Positions 41,594 through 51,473 of a stretch of 64,000 nt of DNA are shown in pieces (within the stretch, counting starts at the first letter, position 1; every line of letters begins with the position of its first letter). The notes under the pieces were generated by a model that saw only the letters and a program-made list of their open reading frames with translations, was not told the DNA's origin and searched no databases. This stretch comes from Acidobacteriaceae bacterium (GTDB lineage: Bacteria; Acidobacteriota; Terriglobia; Terriglobales; Acidobacteriaceae), in contig PLBY01000068.1 of the NCBI GenBank assembly GCA_003134655.1, positions 62,001-126,000 on the forward strand. Reading direction: 5' to 3'. The position numbers were made by a program, and so were the translations under genes.

Positions 41594-42561
41594 CCAGCAA
41601 GGATTTTCTGTCGATTCGCGATTTCTCGCCCTCGGAGATTCAGTACTTGCTTATTCTCGGCCGCCAGGTGAAGGCGGACCCGACTGGCTTCAGCGCGTCA
41701 CTCCGGCGCGAGACTCTGGCCATGATCTTCGAGAAACCTTCCTTGCGCACCCGAGTGACATTTGATGTCGGCATCCAGCAACTGGGTGGCTTCTCGCTGT
41801 ACCTCTCTCCTGCTGAGATCAATCTGGGCAAACGAGAGTCGGTGTACGACGTCGCCAAGAACCTGGAACGCATGGTGCAGGGGATCATGATCCGCACCTT
41901 TGATCACGACATCGTTGTGCAGATGGCACGGTGCGCCAGCATTCCCGTCATCAACGGACTTACCAACTATTCTCATCCCTGCCAGGCGATGGCGGACTTC
42001 TTCACGATTTGGGAGGCCAAAGGCCATCTCGAGGGTCTGAAGATCGCATTTATTGGTGATGGCAACAACGTGGCCCGCTCACTGATGTTTGCCGGAGCGC
42101 AGTTAGGGACGAATGTCTGGCTGGCTACTCCTCCCGGGTACGAACTCGATGCCGAGTCCGTGCGGTGGGCTAGCGAGCGCGGCGCCGAGACCGGCGGCAC
42201 TTGCACCGTAACCAACGATCCCGAAGAAGCGACATCAGACGCGGATGTGATCTACACCGATGTCTGGGCCAGCATGGGGCAAGAAGCCGAAGCGGAGAAG
42301 AGGAAGCATGTTTTCCTTCCTTATCAGGTCGATGCGACTCTGTTCCGCCGGGCCAAGCGCGATGCCATCTTTTTGCACTGCCTGCCTGCCCATCGCGGCG
42401 ATGAAGTTACCAACGAGGTGATCGACTCGCCACGGTCTCTGGTATTTCAGCAGGCGGAAAACCGGCTGCATTCACAAAAGGCCATCATGCTGGAACTGAT
42501 GAAAGGCGAGTTCATCAAATTGCCGGGACTGGTCGAGTTGCGGGAAATGGTGCACGCGTAG
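41590..42561 (+). CDS. argF: Ornithine carbamoyltransferase
   Basis: A 323-residue OTCase. The carbamoyl-phosphate motif is KPSLRTRVTFD (SLRTR at 51-55 in place of STRTR). Further motifs are MIRTFDHDIV, NGLTNYSHPCQAMADF (HPCQ), IGDGNNVARS, and the ornithine loop HCLPAHRGDEVT near residue 263. It interconverts ornithine plus carbamoyl phosphate with citrulline. Being grouped with carbamate kinase, it probably runs in the phosphorolytic direction to give carbamoyl phosphate and ATP (inference). The start overlaps the previous stop; arcC follows after 25 bases. Confidence 0.93.
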   Translation: MTSKDFLSIRDFSPSEIQYLLILGRQVKADPTGFSASLRRETLAMIFEKPSLRTRVTFDVGIQQLGGFSLYLSPAEINLGKRESVYDVAKNLERMVQGIMIRTFDHDIVVQMARCASIPVINGLTNYSHPCQAMADFFTIWEAKGHLEGLKIAFIGDGNNVARSLMFAGAQLGTNVWLATPPGYELDAESVRWASERGAETGGTCTVTNDPEEATSDADVIYTDVWASMGQEAEAEKRKHVFLPYQVDATLFRRAKRDAIFLHCLPAHRGDEVTNEVIDSPRSLVFQQAENRLHSQKAIMLELMKGEFIKLPGLVELREMVHA

Positions 42562-42586
42562 CATCGGTTCGATCGGGTAGCAACCT

Positions 42587-43582
42587 ATGAAGACCATGCT
42601 CCTGGCCATCGGCGGCAACTCCCTGATACGCGCAGGTGAAAAGGGAACCATCGCCGAGCAACGGGCCAACGCTCAACGGACAGCCGCACAGATTGTCGGC
42701 TTGATCCGTGCTGGCTACCAGCTCGTCCTCACGCATGGCAATGGTCCGCAAGTGGGGGCCCAGCTTCTGCGCTCGGAACGAGGAGCGAGCCAGGTTCCTG
42801 GGCACCCCCTGGACGTCTGTGGCGCCTCTACGCAAGGAGAGATCGGATATCTTCTCGAACAATCGTTGCAGACAGAGCTGCAGCACGCGGGCCTGCATGT
42901 GCCGGTTACGACGGTTCTCACTCAGAGCCTCGTGTCGCTGGACGATCCTTCGATGCAGCACCCCAGCAAGCCGATCGGCCCTTTTTATTCACGCGCCGAT
43001 GCGGAAGAACGTCAAAGCCTCTTTGGATGGGAAATCGTGGAGGACGCCGCTCGCGGTTATCGCCGCGTGGTACCGTCTCCGGACCCGATTGACATTGTTG
43101 AACTGGAAGTCATTCGAGATCTGGTCGAACACGGCGTGCTCGTCATCGCGTGCGGAGGCGGAGGGATTCCTGTCGTCTGGAGAAATGGCAATTTGGAAGG
43201 CGTGGAAGCTGTCATCGACAAGGATCGCGCCTCCGCTTTGCTTGGGTCACGACTCGGAACAGATCTGTTTGTGATTTCCACGGATACCGACTATGTGTAT
43301 CTGGACTACAAGAAACCAGCGCAGCGTCCACTATTCCGCGTCGCTGTGGATGAGTTGGAGCAACACGCCAGGGCTGGCCACTTTCCGCCGGGCAACATGG
43401 GCCCGAAGATCGAATCCGTCTTGCGCTTCTTAAGCAACGGCGGGAAGGAAGCCATCATTACCTCTTGCGAGAATCTGTGTCAGTCCGTCGTGGGATCTGC
43501 CGGAACCCATGTGTTCTCCGATCACGACCGCATCGAAATCAAGCGGGACACGCATCTCGAACTTCCGGTGGGAGGACGCTAA
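42587..43582 (+). CDS. arcC: Carbamate kinase
   Basis: A 331-residue carbamate kinase making ATP from carbamoyl phosphate and ADP. Family motifs are LAIGGNSLIRAGEKGT at the N-terminus, LTHGNGPQVGAQLLRSE, GEIGYLLEQSLQ, VIACGGGGIPVVW, EAVIDKDRASALLGSRLG and the C-terminal HFPPGNMGPKIESVLRF. All expected parts are present. Its TAA overlaps the next start (TAATG), so it is translationally coupled to the ATCase gene. Confidence 0.95.
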   Translation: MKTMLLAIGGNSLIRAGEKGTIAEQRANAQRTAAQIVGLIRAGYQLVLTHGNGPQVGAQLLRSERGASQVPGHPLDVCGASTQGEIGYLLEQSLQTELQHAGLHVPVTTVLTQSLVSLDDPSMQHPSKPIGPFYSRADAEERQSLFGWEIVEDAARGYRRVVPSPDPIDIVELEVIRDLVEHGVLVIACGGGGIPVVWRNGNLEGVEAVIDKDRASALLGSRLGTDLFVISTDTDYVYLDYKKPAQRPLFRVAVDELEQHARAGHFPPGNMGPKIESVLRFLSNGGKEAIITSCENLCQSVVGSAGTHVFSDHDRIEIKRDTHLELPVGGR

Positions 43583-44598
43583 TGCCCCAGCCGACGATCG
43601 CCCCTCGCAAGCCAACCCAATCTCCCACTTTGGACTCGCCGCTGAGAGGGATGACATTGAAGCACGTCGTCGAGTCTCAGCAGTTCACTGTTCCTCTGCT
43701 CATGGAATTATTCGAGCGGTCGCGAGGTATGGAGCGCGTGGTCGCGCGTGGCGGCTCCCTCGATTACCAGAACCGCATCATGACCACTCTTTTCTATGCG
43801 CCTTCCACCCGCACTCGGCTGTCGTTCGAGGCGGCCATGCATCGCCTGGGCGGCAGAGTCTTGTCCACCGAGAACGCGGGCGCGTTTTCCTCCGAAGTCG
43901 AAGGCGAGCAGTTGGAAGACTCCATTCGGATTATCGGCAGCTATTCAGACGTGATCGTCGTCCGCCATCCTGAGGATTGCGGTGCGCGCCGCGCCGCGGA
44001 CGTTTCGCCCGTGCCCGTGATCAATGCCGGAGATGGCAACGGCGGGCAGCATCCCACACAGGCCTTGCTGGACCTCTATACGATTTACCGGCAGCGCCCG
44101 CTCGATGGCCTGAGCGTGGCCATCATTGGCGAGTTGGACAAAGGACGGACGGCAAGATCGCTGGCCTATCTGCTCGCCAAGTTTGAACGAGTGAAGATGT
44201 TCTTCGTCAGTCCCCCACACCTTCAGATGAAAGCCGACATCCTGAGTTATCTCGATGAGCACGGCGTCCGCTACGAACTGGAGTCGGACATTGATCGGGT
44301 GATTGGCGAAGTGGATGTGGTTTACCAGACGCGAATCCGGCCGGAGCGAGTCCGCGACGGGAAGGACCTCAGGAGTTATGCCATTGACTCGACGGTCTTG
44401 CGACGTATGAAGGAGGACGCGCTGATCCTTCATCCTTTGCCCCGCACAGTTGAGTTGGACAAGTCTGTCGATGCTGATCCCAGAGCAATGTACTTCCGCC
44501 AGGCCAGGAATGGCCTCTACGTGCGGATGGCACTCTTGACGATGCTGTTGGAGCAGGAGCAGTCCGCAGGAAATGCGTGGCGGCTGGACACCAGATGA
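43582..44598 (+). CDS. pyrB: Aspartate carbamoyltransferase catalytic chain
   Basis: A 338-residue ATCase. The motifs are YAPSTRTRLSFEAAM (STRTR at 75-79), SEVEGEQLEDSIRII, the HPTQALLDLY substrate loop near 157 and ILHPLPRTVELD near the end. About 20 extra N-terminal residues precede the fold. There is no pyrI or dihydroorotase gene beside it. Together with OTCase and carbamate kinase it suggests a carbamoyl-phosphate hub, not only pyrimidine synthesis. The ATG chosen overlaps the arcC stop. Confidence 0.9.
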   Translation: MPQPTIAPRKPTQSPTLDSPLRGMTLKHVVESQQFTVPLLMELFERSRGMERVVARGGSLDYQNRIMTTLFYAPSTRTRLSFEAAMHRLGGRVLSTENAGAFSSEVEGEQLEDSIRIIGSYSDVIVVRHPEDCGARRAADVSPVPVINAGDGNGGQHPTQALLDLYTIYRQRPLDGLSVAIIGELDKGRTARSLAYLLAKFERVKMFFVSPPHLQMKADILSYLDEHGVRYELESDIDRVIGEVDVVYQTRIRPERVRDGKDLRSYAIDSTVLRRMKEDALILHPLPRTVELDKSVDADPRAMYFRQARNGLYVRMALLTMLLEQEQSAGNAWRLDTR

Positions 44599-44636
44599 AA
44601 TCGAAATAAGCTACACACCCATTTTGAAAGGAACTT

Positions 44637-45857
44637 ATGGCAACAGAATTGATCGAGCAGCCCCTACACACCCAGGACTTCGTCGAACTCGAGAACCGCT
44701 ATGGCGCTCATAATTATCATCCGCTCGATGTGGTTATCGAGCGCGCGGAAGGCGTCTGGGTGTATGACGTCGATGGCAAACGTTACCTCGATTGTCTGGC
44801 TGCGTATTCCGCGGTGAATCAAGGACACTGTCACCCGGAAATCCTGCGAACCCTTGAGGAGCAGGCCCGTAAAGTCACGTTGACCTCGCGCGCATTCCGG
44901 AACGAGCAACTCCCTCTACTCTGCAAGGAACTCCACGATCTGACCGGGTTCGACATGGTTCTCCCCATGAACTCAGGCGCCGAGGCCGTCGAAACCGGAA
45001 TCAAGACGGCTCGCAAATGGGGCTACAAGATCAAGGGGATTCCTCAGGACAAAGCCGAGATTATTGTGTGCGCCAATAATTTTCACGGACGCACGGTTAC
45101 GATCGTGAGCTTTTCCACGGACGAACAATATCGCGATGGCTTCGGCCCCTTTACTCCGGGATTCAAAGTCATTCCCTTCGGCGATGCTCGCGCCCTCCGC
45201 GACGCTATCAGCCCCAACACCTGCGCATTTCTCGTCGAACCCATTCAGGGCGAAGCGGGAATCGTCATTCCGCCCGAGGGGTTCCTGCGGGAGGCGGCAG
45301 CCATTTGCCGCGAAAATCGGGTCTTGCTGATGGCCGACGAAATTCAATCCGGCCTGGGAAGAACCGGCAAGCTATTTGCCTACATGCACGAAGCCGTCAC
45401 GCCCGATGTCCTGATCATTGGCAAGGCACTCGCTGGCGGGTTTTATCCAGTCTCGGCCGTTCTTGCATCGCACGAGATCCTCGGCGTGTATAAGCCCGGA
45501 GACCATGGCAGCACCTTCGGCGGCAATCCCATGGGCTGCGCCATCGCGAGAACCGCGCTGCGCGTCCTCATCGAGGAGAAGATGGTGGAACGCTCCGCCG
45601 AACTTGGCGCATATTTCCTGACGCTGCTGCAGACGCTGCGCAGTTCAGACTTGAAACAGGTGCGCGGCAGAGGCTTGTGGATCGGCATTGAACTGCACAG
45701 TCCGGCGCGCCCTTACTGCGAAGCCCTCAAGGAGGAAGGAATCCTGTGCAAGGAAACGCATGACCGCGTGATTCGCATCGCACCACCGCTCGTCATCCGT
45801 CGTCAGGAGATCGACTGGGCCTTTGAGCGAATCACGAAAGTGATTCAACGGCATTGA
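44637..45857 (+). CDS. rocD: Ornithine-oxo-acid aminotransferase
   Basis: A 406-residue class III PLP aminotransferase converting ornithine to glutamate semialdehyde. Visible are [20 protein letters not shown], typical of ornithine aminotransferase, the [20 protein letters not shown] cofactor segment, [16 protein letters not shown] and the lysine for PLP in [16 protein letters not shown]. An AAGGAA ribosome site precedes the ATG. It would consume the ornithine released by OTCase, completing a citrulline/ornithine catabolic route. It is the last gene of the operon and is convergent with the hydrogenase operon, 89 bases away. Confidence 0.92.
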   Translation: MATELIEQPLHTQDFVELENRYGAHNYHPLDVVIERAEGVWVYDVDGKRYLDCLAAYSAVNQGHCHPEILRTLEEQARKVTLTSRAFRNEQLPLLCKELHDLTGFDMVLPMNSGAEAVETGIKTARKWGYKIKGIPQDKAEIIVCANNFHGRTVTIVSFSTDEQYRDGFGPFTPGFKVIPFGDARALRDAISPNTCAFLVEPIQGEAGIVIPPEGFLREAAAICRENRVLLMADEIQSGLGRTGKLFAYMHEAVTPDVLIIGKALAGGFYPVSAVLASHEILGVYKPGDHGSTFGGNPMGCAIARTALRVLIEEKMVERSAELGAYFLTLLQTLRSSDLKQVRGRGLWIGIELHSPARPYCEALKEEGILCKETHDRVIRIAPPLVIRRQEIDWAFERITKVIQRH

Positions 45858-45946
45858 GGCCTGGGCAAGACTCGCTCCAACTCACTGCAGAATGTCTTGT
45901 CGCTCCTCGGGAAATCCGTGCCGAGTGGCATGCGCTGAACTGCCCC

Positions 45947-46411
45947 TCATTCGCATTTCAAGTTGCCATGCACGCGATGATGGCGCAGGACCTCTGCAAC
46001 GACCCGCTGCACTGCCTCCTCGACCGCACACGCAACTTCCGGCGAGAGGTCACCGCCGATATCGAATCGCCGTCCCTCGATCCCTAACACCTGCAAGCGA
46101 TGCGGAAGCCGGCCCAGCGGGTGCGCGAGCTCTATGGCTTCTGCCACACCGAGTCCGTGGGTTGATGTCGACACACTTCGTTGAATCTTCTGAGATCTGG
46201 CGTTCCACAACCACACCTTGCCCGCGGGCGCCCCGGTCACCACCGCATCCACCAGGATTACGTCATCGGCCCGGCTCCATGTCTCGATGAGGGCCAGGGA
46301 TTCGCCCGTGCAGATCTCAGCGTGCACGCCTAGTTTCCGCACGCGCTCCGCGACCATGACTCCAGCACCGTCATCGCTCCGATCCCGATTCCCGCAGCCG
46401 ATGACCAGCAT
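45947..46411 (-). CDS. [NiFe] hydrogenase maturation endopeptidase
   Basis: A 154-residue protease of the HycI/HyaD/HoxW family. It begins MLVIGCGNRDRSDDGAGVMV, where GCGN-x3-DDG carries the nickel-binding aspartate. The second region VDAVVTGAPAGKVW and the histidine in STHGLGVAEAIELA are also typical. It cleaves the C-terminal extension of the large subunit after nickel insertion. It starts 3 bases after hydA, the last gene in the run. Since hoxH also has a C-terminal extension and no protease beside it, this one might act on both. Confidence 0.9.
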   Translation of the reverse strand: MLVIGCGNRDRSDDGAGVMVAERVRKLGVHAEICTGESLALIETWSRADDVILVDAVVTGAPAGKVWLWNARSQKIQRSVSTSTHGLGVAEAIELAHPLGRLPHRLQVLGIEGRRFDIGGDLSPEVACAVEEAVQRVVAEVLRHHRVHGNLKCE

Positions 46412-46414
46412 GGT

Positions 46415-47728
46415 TCAGTCCACCCCTGTCTCTTCACGCTCTACCACGACCTTCAGCGAGTGGGTTGCGCAGGAAATGCATGGGTCGTAACTGCGGACCG
46501 CCTGCTCGCACTTCCAGGTTGCCTCTTCGATTGGCCAGGCGACCAAGCACGCAGCATATTCGCGAAGGTCATCCTCGATCTGTCTAAGGTTTTGTGAGGT
46601 CGGTGGCACAATTCGGGCGGCGACGATGAGTCCTTTTTCATCCAGGGCGTAACGGTGATAAAGAATGCCGCGCGGCGCCTCAGTGATCGCCTGGCCTACA
46701 CCGGTTCGGTTCGCCACTTCGGCCCGCGGCACGGCTGGCGGCTCATACTCATGGATGGCTCGCAAGGCTTCAGCGCAGGCGAAGACCAACTCGACCGCAC
46801 GCACTACGATGCTGCGGAAAAGGTTCTTCACCGGCGGTCGTAGGCCAACGCCCAGTGCGACTGTACGGGCAACCTCCGGAAGCCTGTCAAAGTTCAGATT
46901 GAACCTCGCAAGGGGACCGACCAGATACGAACCTCTTCCGCGCACCACCGAGTGCAGCGCGTTAGAGTGCTTCACATGTAATTCGACAAAGTGGTCCTCA
47001 TATTCCGCCGAGTCGATATCCAGGCCCCGGTTCGACACCAGCCGCCCTTCGTTCAAGGGGTATTCGTCTGGGTGGCGCAGCGCCACGAACTCGTAGTCTT
47101 GCTCGAAGTTGGGAAACTCGAGAGATGCCGTCCAACGTACGGTTTCGAGCGAGGCTTCCAGTGCCCACTCGAGCTCCGGGACCAGATCGCTCAGCTGTTG
47201 CTTGGTAGGTACCTTGTAGAAGCCTCCGACCGCGGCCGAGATGGGATGAATCTCGCGTCCGCCCAGCACTTGCACAATGCGGTTCCCGATCTTTTTCAGC
47301 CGGAGCGCGCGCTCGACGATCGCGCGATGATCTGCCGCCATGGCAATCACGTCCGGATACCCGAGAAAATCTGGGGCATGCAGCATGTAGACATGCAGCG
47401 TGTGGCTCTCGATCCACTCACCACAATAAAAGAGGCGGCGAAGAAGCCGGACCGCCGGGTCGATGCGCACACCCAAAGCGCGCTCCATCGCGTGCACTGC
47501 ACTCATCTGATACGCGACAGGACAGATGCCACAAATTCGCGCGGTAATGTCGGCCGCTTCATAAAAATGACGTCCGCGCAGGAAGGCTTCGAACAATCGA
47601 GGTGGCTCGTAGATCTTCAGTTTCACATCAGCGACGCGGTCGCCCACAAGCTTTATATACAGGGAGCCTTCCCCTTCCACGCGGGCTAGAGTGTCGACTC
47701 GAATCGTTTTTGTTCCGCGCCCGGTCAT
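46415..47728 (-). CDS. hydA: [NiFe] hydrogenase large subunit, group 3b (HydA)
   Basis: A 437-residue catalytic subunit. The L1 motif is [11 protein letters not shown] and L2 is DPCISCATH near the C-terminus, followed by a 14-residue extension to be cleaved. The start [17 protein letters not shown] is typical. The order hydB-hydG-hydD-hydA is that of cytoplasmic NADP-linked hydrogenases (sulfhydrogenase type) of group 3b. It overlaps the small subunit by 4 bases. Group 3b enzymes in aerobic soil bacteria are associated with hypoxia or starvation (established for some Actinobacteria). Confidence 0.93.
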   Translation of the reverse strand: MTGRGTKTIRVDTLARVEGEGSLYIKLVGDRVADVKLKIYEPPRLFEAFLRGRHFYEAADITARICGICPVAYQMSAVHAMERALGVRIDPAVRLLRRLFYCGEWIESHTLHVYMLHAPDFLGYPDVIAMAADHRAIVERALRLKKIGNRIVQVLGGREIHPISAAVGGFYKVPTKQQLSDLVPELEWALEASLETVRWTASLEFPNFEQDYEFVALRHPDEYPLNEGRLVSNRGLDIDSAEYEDHFVELHVKHSNALHSVVRGRGSYLVGPLARFNLNFDRLPEVARTVALGVGLRPPVKNLFRSIVVRAVELVFACAEALRAIHEYEPPAVPRAEVANRTGVGQAITEAPRGILYHRYALDEKGLIVAARIVPPTSQNLRQIEDDLREYAACLVAWPIEEATWKCEQAVRSYDPCISCATHSLKVVVEREETGVD

Positions 47729-48510
47729 TTGTGCTCACACTCCTCGCTGGCCTTGCGGAACTGCCATGACCAGGCATTGAATCCTCGGAAAGCGCGGACA
47801 TTCTGATCGTCGGTTTGCCCCAGAATCCGCAATTGGTTCGTGAGCGACGCGGTATTAGGAGTCTCCATGGGACCATAGCAGCCATAGCATCCACGGTCGT
47901 AGCTCGGGCACAGGGCTCCGCAACCGGCCTGCGTGACGGGCCCTAGACAGGTGATCCCGCGGGCCACTGTTATGCACACATTCGCCTTGCGCTTGCAGTC
48001 GATGCATACGCTGTACGTGGGAATATTCGGCTTGCGCCCTGCCAGCGTGGCCGTGATCAATTCGATCAAGTGGTACTTGTTGATCGGACAGCCTCGCAAT
48101 TCGAAATCGACCGGCACGTGTTCAGCGATCGGGGTCGAGAGTTTCAGCGTACTGATGAACTGGGGCGTCGCGTACACAACGCGGACAAATTCATCAACGT
48201 CCTTCCAGTTGCGCAGGGCCTGAATGCCTCCGGCGGTGGCGCAGGCTCCGATGGTGATCAGCGTCTTGCACTGCCTGCGCACTTCCTGGATGCGCTGCGC
48301 ATCCTGATGTGTGGTGACCGATCCCTCCACGAAGCCGATGTCGTACGGCCCTTTCAGCATCGTGCGTGAAGCTTCCGGAAGGTATGCGACGTCCACCGCT
48401 GCAACAATTTCCAGAAGTTCGTCTTCGGCATCGAGCAGGCTTAACTGACAACCGTCGCACGAAGCGAACTTGAAGACTGCGATCCTAGGCCTTTCCTTGT
48501 TAGAGCTCAT
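47725..48510 (-). CDS. hydD: [NiFe] hydrogenase small subunit, group 3b (HydD)
   Basis: A 261-residue small subunit. The ATG at 48510 ([20 protein letters not shown]) overlaps the hydG stop by 11 bases; a longer frame upstream lies inside hydG. The proximal cluster ligands are in [26 protein letters not shown] and [11 protein letters not shown]. The C-terminal part has further cysteines ([39 protein letters not shown]) for two more [4Fe-4S] clusters, as expected for group 3b. Confidence 0.93.
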   Translation of the reverse strand: MSSNKERPRIAVFKFASCDGCQLSLLDAEDELLEIVAAVDVAYLPEASRTMLKGPYDIGFVEGSVTTHQDAQRIQEVRRQCKTLITIGACATAGGIQALRNWKDVDEFVRVVYATPQFISTLKLSTPIAEHVPVDFELRGCPINKYHLIELITATLAGRKPNIPTYSVCIDCKRKANVCITVARGITCLGPVTQAGCGALCPSYDRGCYGCYGPMETPNTASLTNQLRILGQTDDQNVRAFRGFNAWSWQFRKASEECEHK

Positions 48511-49351
48511 ACTTATCCATCTGCGCAGCGATTTGCTCGTACGGAAACACTGGTCCGTCTTTGCAAATAAAGTGCGGCCCAAACTGGCAATGGCCGCAGA
48601 ATCCGACCGCACACTTCATGTTTCTTTCCATGGAGAGATAGATCTGGTTCCGGCTAAGGCCCTGTGCCTCCAGGTCGCGGACCACGAAGCGCATCATGAT
48701 CTCGGGCCCGCAAAGCATCGCCAGGGAGCGGGACGGGCGCAGGCGCGCGAACTTGAACAACGTTGTTACGACGCCCACATGATTGCGCCAACTCAATCCC
48801 CCGTAGTCCACGGTGACGAGCACTTGCGTGTCGCGCTGCCGGACCCAGCCAGCCAGTTCCTTGCGGTAGAGAAGATCGCGAGGACTGCGCGCGCCATAGA
48901 GCACCACGAGCCGCTCATAGTCCTGCCGATGGGACAAAACGTGATAAATGACAGGCCGCAGGGGGGCAAGTCCAATTCCACCGGCCACAATGACGAGATC
49001 GAGGCCTCGGGCCGCGTCCACGGGCCAGCCTGTCCCGAAAGGGCCGCGCACGCCGACGCCAGCGCCTGCCTTCTGGCTCACCAGCGCATGGGTCGCCTTG
49101 CCGACGGAGCGGACGGTGTAGACGAGATGATCTTGTTTTCCGGGGTCGCCGCTGATGGAGATAGGCAACTCCCCTGCTCCGAAGACCCACAACATGCTGA
49201 ATTGTCCCGGCTGAAACGAACTTCCGCCGGTTCCGTTCTCGGGCTGGAGCGTGAGCGTGAAGGTATCGGGGGTCTCCTTCGCGACGTCGTGCACGCAGTA
49301 GGGCTGCGGAGTCATCGGATCGGCGGCTACGGAGATCGCTGTACTCATCAT
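48500..49351 (-). CDS. hydG: Hydrogenase FAD/NAD(P)-binding subunit (HydG)
   Basis: A 283-residue flavoprotein of the ferredoxin-NADP reductase type. The FAD motif is [15 protein letters not shown], the NAD(P) part is [19 protein letters not shown] and [19 protein letters not shown]. The C-terminal [2Fe-2S] cysteines are in [20 protein letters not shown] and ICKDGPVF. It transfers electrons between NADP(H) and the hydrogenase. Its start overlaps the cyclic-nucleotide-domain gene by 4 bases. Confidence 0.92.
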   Translation of the reverse strand: MMSTAISVAADPMTPQPYCVHDVAKETPDTFTLTLQPENGTGGSSFQPGQFSMLWVFGAGELPISISGDPGKQDHLVYTVRSVGKATHALVSQKAGAGVGVRGPFGTGWPVDAARGLDLVIVAGGIGLAPLRPVIYHVLSHRQDYERLVVLYGARSPRDLLYRKELAGWVRQRDTQVLVTVDYGGLSWRNHVGVVTTLFKFARLRPSRSLAMLCGPEIMMRFVVRDLEAQGLSRNQIYLSMERNMKCAVGFCGHCQFGPHFICKDGPVFPYEQIAAQMDKYEL

Positions 49352-49806
49352 CGCACCGCGTAAACGTCAACCAACTGAAAACGGGCCTCATCCAGCCGGT
49401 GCTCAATAATCTGAACGAGACGCTTTAATATCTCGTAGCCCAGATCGTGATTTTCCTCGCACTTGGTTCGCAGACATTTTCCGTCGAGAGCGATGGCGCG
49501 AATGTTCTGGAGAGCATGGCCATTGAACTTCCAGACATAGGGTGCCAAAAGCCACGACCAACCCAGAATCTCTCCTTCTCCAATCGTGGCGATAACGAGA
49601 GGCTTGCGGTGCGGCGCAAAGATTTCAACGGCCACTTGGCCCTGGCGGATTAGATAAAAAGTGTTGGCGGGGGCGCCTTCCCGGAAGACGTAGGCGCCCG
49701 CGTCAAAACGGACATTCGAGGCACAGCCGACGATCAAGTTCAGGTAAGCACGATCGAGGCCCGTGAAAAAAGGGCACTCCGAAATGATGCGCTCAAGGTT
49801 CTCCAT
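49348..49806 (-). CDS. Cyclic-nucleotide-binding domain protein without HTH
   Basis: A 152-residue single-domain protein. From the ATG at 49806 ([20 protein letters not shown]) it shows the CRP/CAP effector fold: [20 protein letters not shown] is the phosphate-binding-cassette approach, then [16 protein letters not shown]. The usual R-S cyclic-AMP residues are not obvious. The C-terminal helix follows, but the DNA-binding helix-turn-helix of CRP/FNR proteins is absent. It sits between hydB and hydG with coupled overlaps on both sides. It may tune the hydrogenase complex by ligand binding (inference). Confidence 0.8.
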   Translation of the reverse strand: MENLERIISECPFFTGLDRAYLNLIVGCASNVRFDAGAYVFREGAPANTFYLIRQGQVAVEIFAPHRKPLVIATIGEGEILGWSWLLAPYVWKFNGHALQNIRAIALDGKCLRTKCEENHDLGYEILKRLVQIIEHRLDEARFQLVDVYAVR

Positions 49807-50983
49807 TCTGCTCTCCTTCCCGGATAGCGCAAGCTTCTTCCGTAATGTCGATCCCCACTGGACACCACGTGATGCAGCGACCACAGCCAACGCAGCCCGA
49901 AGTGCCAAACTGGTCGATCCAGGACGCCAGCTTGTGAGTCATCCATTGCCGGTATCGGGCCTTGCCGGAGTTTCGTATGCTGCCGCCGTGGATGTAGGTA
50001 AAACCCAGCGTGAAACACGAATCCCAACGGCGCCACCGCTCGGCATGATTACCAGCCACGTCACTGACATCTTCCACCGTCGTGCAGAAGCAGGTCGGGC
50101 AAACCATGGTGCAATTGGCGCAAGCCAGGCAACGTTGCGCGACGTTGTCCCAGCGCGGATGGTCAAAGCTCTGGTAGAGAAGATTCTTGATCCCGTTGGT
50201 GTCGATCCGCCGCGTTTGGTTCGTGGCTTCCCGAACGCCGGCTTCCATCTCTTGAAGATCATCTTCGCTGGCTGGAGATACGTCCAACTCAGCCAATACC
50301 TCCGCCCCATGGTCACTTCCGGACTCCACAAGGAAGCGATGTCCTTTGTCTCCGAGCAGTTCGGTGAGGACCAGATCGAATCCCCCAGTAACCTGCGGCC
50401 CGGTTTCCATGGACGCGCAGAAGCACGTCGCCGCCGCACGCGTGCACTGCACCGCGACGATGAATTTGTCGGCACTGCAGTGCGCGTATGTCGGATCGCT
50501 GAACTTGTCCTGGAGCAGAACTCGGTCCTGCACGGCGATAGCTGCCAGTTCGCATGCGCGGACTCCCAGAAATGCAAACGGATGTTTGGACTGCGACTCG
50601 CTATTCAGGATCCGGAAGGTCTTTTCCCGGCGCTCGGCCGAGCAGAGTCGCACCTCTGCCGGGTGGAGATATTTCTTCCAGCTCTGTGGTCCCACCGCGA
50701 AGCCAAAGAAGGACTTGTCTTCGCGCTGCATCAGCCGGTAATGTCCCGGTTCTTGCACATCGGTCCAACCGACCGGTAAATTCTCAGGCGATCCAATGCG
50801 GTCGTAAACGATCGCCCCGTCCCGCACAGTCGGCCCAATTACCTCGTAACCCTTGCGCTTTAAGGCCAGGATCAAGGTCCCTAGACGGTTTGCTTCCAGA
50901 ACTACAGGCTGTTTTGGAAACACGTTATCCCACCGTTTCTTCCCATGCGCGAGCAAGCTCGCAGCAGCCACAAGACCCTCCAC
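49793..50983 (-). CDS. hydB: Hydrogenase iron-sulfur subunit (HydB/sulfhydrogenase beta)
   Basis: A 396-residue electron-transfer subunit. The first part is the family's own domain ([15 protein letters not shown]-like start, [31 protein letters not shown]). The C-terminal third is a 4Fe-4S dicluster domain with [18 protein letters not shown] and [17 protein letters not shown]. This pairing is typical of group 3b HydB (anaerobic sulfite reductase A-like). The start is taken as GTG at 50983, without a clear ribosome site; a later start is possible. The gene follows osmC by 43 bases. Confidence 0.9.
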   Translation of the reverse strand: MEGLVAAASLLAHGKKRWDNVFPKQPVVLEANRLGTLILALKRKGYEVIGPTVRDGAIVYDRIGSPENLPVGWTDVQEPGHYRLMQREDKSFFGFAVGPQSWKKYLHPAEVRLCSAERREKTFRILNSESQSKHPFAFLGVRACELAAIAVQDRVLLQDKFSDPTYAHCSADKFIVAVQCTRAAATCFCASMETGPQVTGGFDLVLTELLGDKGHRFLVESGSDHGAEVLAELDVSPASEDDLQEMEAGVREATNQTRRIDTNGIKNLLYQSFDHPRWDNVAQRCLACANCTMVCPTCFCTTVEDVSDVAGNHAERWRRWDSCFTLGFTYIHGGSIRNSGKARYRQWMTHKLASWIDQFGTSGCVGCGRCITWCPVGIDITEEACAIREGEQNGEP

Positions 50984-51026
50984 ATCAGACAGCGATCACC
51001 GCCTCTACTTTCAGGCGGGGCCATGC

Positions 51027-51473
51027 TCAAGCTGCGATCGGAGCATCCAGCGACACCAGCTTCGCCGTACAAGTAACGTCGAGGTTGAGCACGCTCACGA
51101 TCGGACAGTCACGACGTGCCTCCGCCACAGCCTCATAAAAAAGGCGATCGGTGGCTGGCCTGCGCACGTGTCCCGTGATCTCCAAGTGAAGACCGCAAAG
51201 CCGCCATCCTCTCGCGGAGTCATCCACCGTGATGACCGCGCGCGCGTCCACCTCAGCGGGCCGTACACCCAACTTGGCCATTTTCAGAGAAACCATTGTG
51301 GACATTGAGGAGGCCACCGCAGCCGCCAGCAACTCACCGGGAGCAGTACTGGTGGAAGTCTCTGCCAGCCCAAAAACGTAGCTTGCGTTGCTCAAAACGC
51401 CGCTCGGAGTGGACACCGTATCCTTACCCGGGTACGGACCATCTTTCCAGACTGCATGGGCTTCACGAAACAT
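51027..51473 (-). CDS. OsmC-like protein lacking the first catalytic cysteine
   Basis: A 148-residue OsmC-fold protein. The ATG has AGGAGG 6 bases upstream. OsmC/Ohr peroxidases use two cysteines. The second is kept in RRDCPIVSVLN, but the first, normally in a xxxCFxM helix, is replaced: the helix reads AAAVASSMSTMVSLKM. Peroxidase activity is therefore doubtful, and the protein may bind rather than reduce its ligand. It overlaps the end of the DUF1761-like gene by 11 bases and precedes hydB in the same run. Confidence 0.85.
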   Translation of the reverse strand: MFREAHAVWKDGPYPGKDTVSTPSGVLSNASYVFGLAETSTSTAPGELLAAAVASSMSTMVSLKMAKLGVRPAEVDARAVITVDDSARGWRLCGLHLEITGHVRRPATDRLFYEAVAEARRDCPIVSVLNLDVTCTAKLVSLDAPIAA

